Source of the DNA: Pleurobrachia bachei
Taxonomy: Eukaryota > Ctenophora > Tentaculata > Cydippida > Pleurobrachiidae
Direction of reading: 5' to 3'
Assembly: GCA_000695325.1 (NCBI GenBank)
Contig: AVPN01000058.1
Location: forward strand, 2,677 to 30,095
Length of the DNA: 27,419 bases
Part shown: positions 1 to 11,242 of the stretch, piece by piece
How the letters are laid out: each line of letters begins with the position of its first letter
How positions within the stretch are numbered: the stretch's first letter is position 1
Notes under the pieces: model-generated
What the model saw: the letters and a program-made list of their open reading frames with translations, nothing else
Databases searched by the model: none
What the model was told of the DNA's origin: nothing
Made by a program: the position numbers and the translations under genes

Positions 1-419
1 CCAATCGGACTGGCTGGTCCCCTAGATCGGGGCGAGGTCAGACCTGCAGGGGATGGGAGTTATAAGTTGGTGAAAGAATGGGAGAAATTGGTACAGAGAT
101 GATGATTGTAATTGGCGAAAGTTAAAAAAGGGAAAACCAAACAAAACCTCGGCGTATTCTCCGCCCGATATGGCTCAACCATGTTTTGCTTGTTTTGTTG
201 TCCTCCTATTTTGCCGTACGGGGAACGGTGAAATAAGGTGGAGCAAGACAAGTATTTTACCTGATGGTGTTGGGTCCATGTTCCAGTTGTTGACCTTCTC
301 CCTCGGGTCCATGGGCCACCCAGACAGAGGTCCAGCTGGGGGCTGCATCACGGGGGGTTCTTGTTGCTGTTTTCTCCAGCCATGGGGCGAGAGGATGGCC
401 ACTGGAGGCTCGTTGTGGT
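1..419 (-). CDS. Receptor tail exons 5 and 6 (last one cut by the window)
   Basis: Exon 419-261 is 159 bases, phase 1 in and out, with donor GTAAAA. Encodes HNEPPVAILSPHGWRKQQQE, PPAGPLSGWPMDPREKVNNW and NMDPTPSG. Exon 6 begins at 43 after acceptor CATCCCCTGCAG and runs off the window reading LTSPRSRGPASPI. Both are Pro-rich with several PxxP stretches suitable for SH3 partners (inference). The gene continues to the left. Confidence 0.55.
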
Positions 420-3400
420 CTGTAATATTATAATAGAGGAAGGTGAGATTTTTAATGTGACATGTAACATGTAAGATGTAACATGTAAGCTAAATTGTTG
501 GTAACGAAGGCATCGCGATGTTAGCAAGGCACGTGCCCTCAATACAAGGTAGGGATAATTTCGTTACCGATTCAAATTGGTTGCAGTATAGGGGAGAAAA
601 GTAGTTGAGATAACACTGCAGCAGCAAGTCATATGTTCATGACTCTCTCAGCAGCTATACGACACCTACTATGTACAACACCAGGAACAGACCGACACAA
701 GTAAACAACCAATCAGAACTCGTTATTTAGGTCACGTGACTGTTTATCAGCCAATCAGGGACCATCATTTTCTATTGCAACGACACCTACCTCCCATAAT
801 TGATGGTGCATCATCCAAATCAGAGGGTGGTAACCTTGATAATCCTCCATAGGGATTCATCCTCTCCCCAGGACCACCTGACCCTCCTCCACTGCGGGGA
901 TATGATGCCTCCAGGGGGACAGAGAACTTCCTGTGTGGGTAGGAGGTACATTCTTTTAGTTCTGACTTATTAATATAATTAGCCAAAATTATTCATACAA
1001 TGTAGGTTTTTGTATCGTTATCGTATTGGCTAAGATCCGAAATCGGAAGTCTAGAAGGTTGTTTTGTTCAAATAAGGGCGCCATGGAAGAGGGTCGAGGC
1101 AAGCTGGTACCTGTCTAGGTTGTGTTGTGATCTGGATGACACATTAGTACTGGAGGGTGGGATACTTCTCAAATTCCCCTGACTCAGGGTCGCATTGGAT
1201 TTCTTGAGTTTAGGGGAGAATAATCCAGAATTCTCATCTAGCGGAGACATCATCAACACATTCTCACGGGACTTAGACCTGCAATAGCTTGATATTATTA
1301 CAATATGTGCTATACTATGTACTATGTTACATTATTTAGTATGGTACCGCATGGCTGATATTGCAGAGATTTGCGATAGTGACTCTGAACTGTGTATTTT
1401 GGGGGATTATATACTGTCTATAACACTGTCCAACTTGATTCCAACTAACCTATCTATCTATCTACACTCTACAGAGTGCCTGGTCATAATCTATAGTCTG
1501 GTATCTAGGTGAGAGGGGTCCCTAACTAACCTGCTATTAAATAGTGGAGCAGAGAACTAACCTGCTATTAAATAGTGGAGCTGACAACTAACCTGCTATT
1601 AAATAGTGGGGCTGCCTGTTGTTGATCATAATCTATAGTCTGGTATCTAGGTGATAGGGGACCCCCTGCTCCAGCAGCCGGGTGGAAAGGTTCACAGTAC
1701 CCGTCATTTGCATTGTACCCGTCATCTTCATGAGGGTCGTTGTGCAGGGGATCATACGCCTGAGAATAGATCATTGTACCCGTCATCTTCATGAGGGTCG
1801 TTGTGCAGGGGATCATACGCCTGCGAATAGATCGGGAGATGGTGTGGGGAAGAGTAAATTAGGGAGATGGTGTGGGGAAGAGTAAATTAGGGTAATTGGG
1901 CCTAGGTGGGGGGTCTAGGGGTGTTGTACCCGTCATTTTCAGGATCGTTGTGCAGGGGGTCATACGCCTGGTGGGGGAGAAGGGTCACGGTTAGGAACCG
2001 ACCGACACAAGTAAACAACCAATCAGAACTCGTTATTTCGATCACGTGACTTGTTATCAGCCAATCAGGGACCAGTATTTACTACATTTACTACATACTC
2101 ACATTGACCACCCCATCATCATACATATCCTCAAACTGTCGGTTCTTCAGTTTAGCTCGTGGCACTGTGCTCATACTGTACATTGAACCCACACCATCGA
2201 CCTGAGGAGGGAGAGGGGTTTAGGGGTTAAAGTGGTTTATATTAGGGGCAGAATATATGGGATCAAGTAGTAAATAGTGGAGCCTCGCGAGGCCCCATGC
2301 ACCATCAATTTGGGGAGGGAGAGAAATGATTTTATAGGAGATTCAGGAGATTCTGCTGCTGCTTGATTCTGTATGCCATAGTACTATAGCACCTCCCCCC
2401 TTTCCCATCTGTATCTGTTTAATTGAAACAGACCAGCTGGTCCGATAAAACCACTCAATTTCAAAGGTGTTAACATGGTTCTCGCACTGTTGTCCTATTG
2501 TTATCGAGATACGTGCTTCTTTCAATTGTATCCCCGTATATCGCAAAACAAAACAAGACAAACCCGTATCTCGCACCCTGATATTGTCCCATTGTCCCAC
2601 TAAAACAATCACACCTGCTGATCGGAAACGCGTTAGGGAGCTGGAAAGTATTTAAACACCCCACAAATCACCCAACATCATTCTCACCGAGACAACAACA
2701 ACAACATCACATCTACAACATCAACATGAAGACCTTCATTCTCGCCCTTGTGGCCCTTTTCGCCGTCGCTTCCGCCTCTCCCATCCAGGTATGTACTTTA
2801 TATTAGGTGCAATTCTCAAATTGTAGTTTATAGTTTTATACTTCCCCTAACCTATACCACCATTTGACACTCACATAGATTCTACCCCCTTACCTATAAT
2901 ACATAGCACCATTTGACAATAACATGATTCTACCTTCTCCTCTATCCAGGTTTAAGACTAACATGATTCTACCCCCCATCCACCCAGGTTTATTTGACAC
3001 TATTTGACACTAACACAATTCTATCCCCTCCCCCTCCCTAACCTATAGCACTATTTAACACGACCCCCTCCTCTATTCAGGTTGAGGAGCGAGACATCAT
3101 TGCCATGGTGATAGAGATGCTCAAAGGATTCATCTGCAACATGCAGGAGGAGAGGATCGAGGAGAGGGGCATTTTCGATATGATAATCAACATTGTCAAG
3201 ACGTTCCTGTGTGATGGAGATAAGCCTGACCCCGTTCCTGTTCCTACTGATGCACCTAACCCCATCCCTACCGGTGCTCCCGCCCCCGGACTTTAAATAT
3301 CTGACTTGATGTTCCCACTGGTGACGTCCCCGGACTTTGTATGGATGTCCCAACCTGCTAACATCCCCAGATTTTGAGTTGATGTCCCATATTCTGCTCC

Positions 3401-6400
3401 CATCTCCCTGATAATATTTTCTAGATGTCTGATGTCTCGGAGATCACAGAAGAAAAGAAACACATTTTATTATTGTATTGAGTAAATCTTAGTTTAACAA
3501 AAACAAATTTTGACACATGTCTTTTTTCTTCTTCTTTTATTTTAACACATGTGTAAATCTTCTTTTATTCTAGCACATGTGTTCGTTTCGGCACACTCCA
3601 TCTCTACATCTCACAGTCCCACTGACACACTCTCCATCAGGTGGAGGTGCAGGCTTGTCATCCTCAATCGGTCTATACATACTAGCCTGATCAGCACCCC
3701 TATCACTCCTTCCCGTCTTTTCGAGTATTGGGAAGCTTGAGTAATCAAACAGTCCACAGTTGTGGTGGTTCCTGGCGTATTTTACGAATCCATGGTCACC
3801 CCATCGCCCACCCCAGGAGTTCTTGACTAGGACAAAGAGAGGGGTGTAACCAACAGCAGTTACAGTGTGATTAGGTCGTCCTCTACAGGTGGTATCCTTA
3901 ATAATTCCACTGCTGTACTATTGGAAGTAGTTAGTAACCTCAAAAGCTACAGCTAGTGCTCCCTCTGCAATGTTAGCCCTCTCACCCAGTCCAGCAGTTC
4001 TAGCTCCTCTTATTTTAGCAGATATCATAGCATCCCTGTTCTTTTCGGTTCTACATTTACTGTCCCGGCCCCCTGTAGTGGTAGGTAGAAGTAGCAGCAA
4101 GGCGACCTCCGTTCTTCGCACTGTACTTGTAAGCGTCGTTGGGTCATCCCCCGTGACAACCATCTTTCTGTCCCTCGTAGACACAGTCCAGGTACTCCTG
4201 CTCGGCGAAGTTCCTCAGAACTCCAGAGGCAATCTGGTATCGGGTCTCCAGACCTCCGACGGCTCCGAAGGTCCAGCAAGATCCACACGTTCCCTGGTTT
4301 TTGACAGGGGTAACAGCTCCAGTGTTGGTCCACAGGACCTTGTGAGGGGCGGATAGGCTGGCTGTGGGAGGGGCAGGGGCGTTGGGGAGGTGGTTGGTGA
4401 TGTTGAGTCCAAGGTACTGTTGCTTCTCAGCCTCAGTCATGGAGGAGAAGAAGTTGAGTCCAAAGACGGCGGTGTCGCTGTTCTCGTTGTAGTTGACAAC
4501 CTCCTCAGCACTCTTTTACTTACAGCCTAAACCTCATCCTATCCTCAGTCCCGAACCGGAGTCCCTCCTCAGCTTTGAAGCTCTTGTAAAGCTTAAGAGT
4601 TTCGGCGGTTGACTTGAGAATATCCTTCAGGGGCGCCTTGTGGCCGAGGGTAACTCCGAGAATACAAATGATAGGGAAAAACTTCATGTTTGTAGAATGA
4701 GTTGAAGATGGTTGGGATACCCATGTTTTATAGTCAATAGTGCAGTGGGCCAAATCAAGGATTTACAGAGAAAGTCAGGTGGTTGGCTAAGGGATTTAGG
4801 GGGAGATATTGTGATCTCACATGTGGGAGTTAGGGAGAGTTATTGTTATCTCACGCACAATGGTATTTGAGGGTTTATGTGATTAGTGTTCATTTTAGTG
4901 TTCTAGTTAGCACTTCATTTAGCCACGCACTAATTTGCAAAAAAATTGAAAACTTGGATCAGGCGCCACGTACAGGGTATAGCGTGTCGTGCCCAAATCA
5001 GGCAGAAAGTCCCTGGAAGTGGATGAAAATTTACCTGGGATAGCACTTCTCGTTGATATTCCACTTCCTCCTTCAGTTTCCTGTTTTTCCGACAGCAACA
5101 ACAGCAGATTAGAATCATGATAATGAGAAGGGCAACAATAACTCCCCCTATTATCAACCACATCTTGAGAGTTACTGGAGGAGGGGGAGCATGGTTACTA
5201 GAGGGGGGTTATTAGAGGGGAGGGGGAGTTTAGAGGGGAACGGTGCCCATTGAAAGACTTTTTATTGGCAAATTGCTGGTGGAAAACGCGGAAAACTTCT
5301 ATGATTCATTTTCAGTAATTTCTCAGAAAGCCGAAAGCAAAATCTGTGCACCCCAGCACCGGGAGGTTACATAATTTGACATTGACTGACGACTTACTTT
5401 TGGCAAAGAATCCGCACTTTTTATTGAGTTTAGTTTTCATGATAACCTCCCGAGGTGCAACTTTATTCCGGGCAGCACACCTGACCTGGACTGCCTCACA
5501 TGTCCTATCAAACTGATAGGTGACGTGGGTCACATTACCAGTGATCTCAACCCGCAGTTTCACTCTCTCTATCAACTGGGAGGACGGAGGGAGGTGCATG
5601 TGTTTAGTTGAATAGGGAGGGGTGGGGTGAGTGTTCAACTGAGGGGGAGAGGTACATGTGTTTAGAACAATCAACTGGGGGAGGGAGCTGGGAGGTACAA
5701 GTTTCACTCTTTCTATCAACTGAATGGAGGGGAGTGAGGTATTGTTATAATATGTTCTAATTAATTAGTTAATTAATAGCTGTTCTCACCTTGTTATCCA
5801 CCATTATGGTAACATCAGGTTGTGGATATGCCCACACGGCACACCCCACTTGAAGTTGGTCTGTCTCAGCATCAATCGTTTCTGTCACAGTGACGTTGTA
5901 ACCGATAAACTCACCAGCATACACGACAAGGGGGATCTTTTTACTCCACACTTTACCTGAGGCGGGGGACGGGAGGAAGGGGACTGTTAAAAGTTATTGA
6001 AGTTATTTAGTTACGGGATAATCTGTATGTTCATTTTGGGAATGTTAGACGGACTGAACTCGCAGGGTGACCTGATGAGATAGATCTAAGATCATGAGAC
6101 ATCACAATGTATACCTGAGACTCGGAGGTAACAGTAGTAGTCCATACTGTCAGTTGAATTGTGGACTGTTAGCTTTGTTGACGCTTTGTAGAATTCATCT
6201 GAAAAGACCAATATAGTTACTATGGAAACGGTAAACTCTCCCCGGCCCAGTATAGTTAATTTGCCTGGTTAGACTGTGTTTCGGGCGCCGCGTTCCTGTA
6301 CAAATGTAAAGGGAGGGTTAGAACATATAATAATAATATAACAATAGTTAACAATAGTTTATGAAAACGGTACACTCCCCCAAGCACCGGCCGGTATATA

Positions 6401-9400
6401 ATTTCGACTTTGGTACAATATAGCTTGCATGGGACCCTTCCTTGCACAGAAATACAGAGAGAGAGAGAGAGGGAGAGAGTGAGAGAGAGAGAGAGCTAAT
6501 TTGAATGAGATGAGCTGCAGTATGTTTACCCCAAAAATACAGATATCAACTCAAAGACTCAAGTGGGCGTCGAGGATATATGATTATCATCAAAGTATTC
6601 AAGATGCTACCCTATCTGTCTAAACCTTGTTCCCGAGTAATATTTCCATGCGTTGACTAGGTTGGTAACAAAATATGAAAAAGGCAAAACTATGCTTCGA
6701 CACGCCAGCTTTACTTATAGTCAGTCACAGTATTTGTCGTGTATTATATCTGAGTTTGAACAAGTTTCGGAAGGGAATGGTGCTAGGCTGGAGTGATCAG
6801 TGTTGCTGGAGTGAGTGTTGTTGAAAAGGGTGTTTTTGGAGTGAGTGTTGCTAAAGTGAGTTTTGTTGCTTCGGTATATATATAATGAAACATTATCAGC
6901 GAGAGGGTTGTACACCTAATACCTGGATAATCCGGTTCATATGCCCATATTTCTCTCATGAAAATACAAGATTCCTTCCCCTCATCCCTACGTTGCACCA
7001 ATGTAACATTATTCCCACGAAGAGGCTCGGAACACCCAACCAAATACCAAGGAAATGATGCTTCTTCTACCACCACAGAGCCACAATACACCCCATTTAC
7101 AAAGATCCTAGTACCGTTGAACCTCAATTCGCCTGGATCAGGATCATCGTAGGAGCTGCAGATTAAAAAACCCGAAAAGAGAGCTTCATCCTCCGTCTGC
7201 AGTGTCATCCAAACTGCGTTCCCGTTTACATCACACGAACTATGGCACTTGGTTGACATGTCATTATCAAATGCGTGGTCTGCGGTCATGTTTTCATAAT
7301 GACTCCAGAACTTTCCAGAGATGAACTTTTCCGTGGCAGGCACACCCCACTTGAAGTTGGTCTGTCTCAGCATCAATCGTTTCTGTCAGAGTGACGTTGT
7401 AACCGATAAACTCCCCAGCATACACGACAAGGGGGATCTTCTTACTCCACACTTTACCTGACGGGGGACGGGAGGAAGGGGACTGTTAAAAGTTATTGAA
7501 GTTATTTAGTTACGGGATAATCTGTATGTTCATTTTGGGAAAGTTTGGCAGACTAGGTACAGACTGAACTCGCAGGGTGATCTGATGAGATAGATCATGA
7601 GACATCACAATGTATACCTGAGACTCTAAGGTAACAGTAGTAGTCCATAGTGTCAGTTGAATTGTGGACTGTTAGCTTGGTAGACGCTTTGTAGAATTCA
7701 TCTGAAAAGAACCAGTATAGTCAATTTGCCTGGCTAGACTGTGTTTCGGGCGCCGCGTTCCTGTACAAATGTAAAGGGAGGGTTAGAAGTTAGAACATAA
7801 CAATAGTTAATGAAAACGGTACACTCCCGCACCGGCCGGTATATTTCGACTTTGGTACAATATAGCTTGCATGGGACCCTTCCTTGCACAGAAATACAGA
7901 GAGAGAGAGAGAGGGAGAGAGTGAGAGAGAGAGAGAGCTAATTTGAATGAGATGAGCTGCAGTATGTTTACCCCAAAAACACAGATATCAACTCAAGACT
8001 CAAGTGGGCGTCGAGGATATATGATTATCATCAAAAGTATTCAAGATGCTACCCTATCTGTCTAAACCTCGTTACCGAGTAATATTTTCGAGCATTAACT
8101 AGGTAGTATAGGTAACAAAATATGAAAAAGGCAAAACTATGCTTCGACACGCCAGCTTTACTTATAGTCAGTCACAGTATTTGTCGTGTATTATATCTGA
8201 GTTTGAACAAGTTTCGGAAGGGAAGGAATTGGTGCTGGAGTGATCAGTGTTGTTGGCGTGAGTGTTGTTGCTTACATTATGGCGCATACGTTGTACATTG
8301 TACAATGTACACCTAATACCTGGATAATCCGGTTCATATGCCCATATTTCTCTCATGAAAATACAAGCTTCCTCCCCCTCATCCCTACGTTGTACCAATG
8401 TAACATTATTCCCACGAAGAGGCTCGGAACACCCAACCAAATACCAAGGAAATGATGCTTCTTCTACCACCACAGAGCCACAATACACCCCATTTACAAT
8501 CTAGGATCATGGCAACTTGGAGTTAAGCGGACCTAGTCCTAGTAGCATCGAGCTGCAGATTAAAAAACCCGAAAAGAGAGCTTCATCCTCCGTCTGCAGT
8601 GTCATCCAAACTGCGTTCCCGTTTACATCACACGAACTATGGCACTTGGTTGACATGTCATTATCAAATGCGTGGTCTGCGGTCATGTTTTCATAATGAC
8701 TCCAGAACTTTCCAGAGATGAACTTTTCCGTGGCATTTCGGTGAAAGTATGGCGTAGTTGTGGTTATAGGACTTGCAAGAGAGACCAGGAATAAACCAAA
8801 TAACATGAACATGTTCTAAAAACTATTAAAATGAAAATTTAATCTTTTGGGCAACACATTTATTCAGGTTGTGAAACTAATATTACACTCTGGTTATAAT
8901 GCTGGTGATATACTGTTTATCATTCACTCAATCTCACTCGTTTGAGGCTCAAGATGAATGACAAGTTTAAAGAACTGAGAACACACTGTTGGAGATCTGC
9001 TTTGTTTGGTTATAATACACAACTGTTGGAGAGGGGTTCTCTCTGGTCAGTATTTTCAAGGATGGTGAACACCTAAATATTCACAAGCAACCCCACTGTT
9101 GGCATTTTATGCTAACTCAACTCTCCCTCCCCTACTAATAAACTAAAAACATAAAATGAATAACTCAGCAATACAGAGTCAACGTTGAATATATATATGC
9201 TGCCAGGCCAATGTTCTGAACATGCAGTTATCATGCGCTCCGAGAGATATGAGAAAAGGGTCAGGCCAATGCTCTGACAGAATATATGGGAATAAGGGAT
9301 GGAGAAACCTGTCTCTGATCCCCTTTACAAGAAGCAACGCGAAGAGTATTTTCCTGCTCCAGCATCTAGCGCTCAGAGCGGTTCACGGATAGTATTAGTA

Positions 9401-9522
9401 GAGAGGGTCAGAGCACCGGGAGATAATGATTATAATAGTCGATTCTTATATTCGACTAATCGCCATTGTTAAAAGAATGAATCTACTATGCGTTAGAGAG
9501 AGAGCGAGGGAGAGAGCGAGAG

Positions 9523-9557
<35 letters not shown>

Positions 9558-11210
9558 GGGGGAGGGGAGAGAGACAGAGAGCCCTGCCGCCTCTCAGCTT
9601 TCACATTGGGGCATTGTGCATGTATAAGTAACCAAGGACAATATAATTAATAATTAATTTTATAATCAAGAAGTATAATATTATTTCTGCTTCTTCTTAC
9701 CATTCACAAAGTTTCCTGACACTTCATATCTCTCTCCGCCCCTCGTCTGTCCATCCCTAACCTTAACCCCAGGGTACCCTCTCTCCCACCAGAGCGGCTC
9801 AGTTGGCTGGATACCCTGATTTGAAAAAAAGATTGATACAGTTGGACCCCGATTTAACGGCCTCCGATTTAGCGGACACCCCGATTTAACGGACAAAACC
9901 CTTTCCCCCGGGGTGCCGTTAAATCGGGGTCTGACTCTATCTGCTTACACAATTTACCCAACTGACTTAAAATATGTTGCCATAAATGCCACTATAAGAC
10001 CTGATTTGCTTACCTGCTGGTAGCTACAAAACATCTCGGCTCTCGTTCCATTGGCTACCGTCGAGGGGATACCCTGGAAATCTGCAGAAAAGTGGGTCAT
10101 TGAATTGTTTCAAATTTAAATCGGTATAATACATTTGCAAGACCAAAAGAAATAATAGACAAGAGAGCTTCCAATTTTCAGATATCCTGCTCAAGATAAC
10201 TTATTCCAGGAACCGACAGAAATAAGTAAACAACCAATCAGAATTTGTTATTAACATCACGTGACTGGTTATCAGCCAATCAGGGACCAGTATCTTACCA
10301 AAAGCGATGACTGTAATGGTTTTACTGATCACATCCCCATTCTCCCAGGTGAATTTGCACGTGTATGCGTCAGTTCCGGTTCTCATGTCGCGTGTTAGGA
10401 AAGCTTTGAAGGGGTTGGTGCTCTCCGAGGGGTAGTTGTGTATCATGTAAATCCTGCGGAGAGAGAGGACATCATTATTAAATCTCCCAAATATCTAGTA
10501 AATTTGGTGATTTTGAGTGACTCACTAATAAATTTGGTGACTCACTGTTTCAAGTGTTTGAAGAGAAAATGATGTGTAAAATGTTTCCACATTGTTCTCT
10601 CTGTATGGTGAAGGAGTGTGTTATGAAGTGTTAGAATAGGGATCGAGTAACTCGAGTCACACTTTACACGACTCATTACATGTTCATTTCTTGGCCTATT
10701 CGTGTGGGGTCATGTGGCGAGAGGTGAGTTCTAAATAGGGTCGGCTGTCGGCCATTACAGGGCAGCTAAGTGGGACGGAATGTTGGGAGGTGCTAAACAC
10801 ACACACACACACACACACATGTTCATTTCTATACTACTGCCTGAGCTTTCACTCTCTATATCTTTCTCTCTCTCTCTCCCCCTCTCTCTCACCAGTCAAC
10901 TCGGGTGGGAGGTATGAGATCGCTCCGTCCCTCTGCTCCTCCCCGCTCCTTCAGCTCACAAGAGAGAGATGAGTTGGAGTTAGCTGGAACAGAAACATCC
11001 TCCCCCTCTACACCTGTCATTGGGGAGATAGTGACTTTTGACAAGAGAAGAGACATGATGAAAACCATTTCAATTGCAATTCAGTATAACAGGACCCAAT
11101 TGGAAGTTCTAACACATGCCACGCTAGCGATCCGGGCACTGTTAGGAATGGCCGACACTAACGAATTTTTCGTTAGCGTTTTTCGTTAGCGTTTTTCGTT
11201 AGTGTTTTCA

Positions 11211-11242
<32 letters not shown>

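Larger units (their letters stand above)
5840..8800. repeat. Tandem duplication containing Ig exons and the discoidin gene
   Basis: About 5840-7335 and 7345-8810. Each unit holds part of the KVWSKK Ig exon, the DYYC exon, a GA microsatellite placed as a polypyrimidine tract on the minus strand (6450-6496, 7900-7938) and the F5/8C exon. The junction near 7340 fuses two exons. Confidence 0.75.

Noticed and set aside
1529-1608. CRISPR-like spaced repeat (CTGCTATTAAATAGTGGAGC three times)
   Set aside because: Only three units with 31-base steps in a eukaryotic intron; they are copied splice boundaries, not an array.
3918-4356. Plus-strand and other-frame ORFs over the cathepsin relic
   Set aside because: They are shadows of the minus-strand protease, whose catalytic motifs are clear.
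5312-5719. Long continuous ORF through two Ig boundaries
   Set aside because: The part upstream of 5568 is Pro/His-rich intron with a degraded copy of the exon boundary.
7340-8810. All duplications taken as proven biological copies
   Set aside because: Not assumed: tandem placement of divergent alleles by the assembler is possible for each of them, so I kept it as the rival explanation.
9426-9650. Plus-strand ORF through the GA/CT microsatellite
   Set aside because: Translation is only microsatellite repeats (RERARERAR, SLSLSLSL).
9600-9660. YTCTMPQC as an Ig strand F exon on the minus strand
   Set aside because: No AG acceptor and a stop three codons later; the DYYC exons fit far better.
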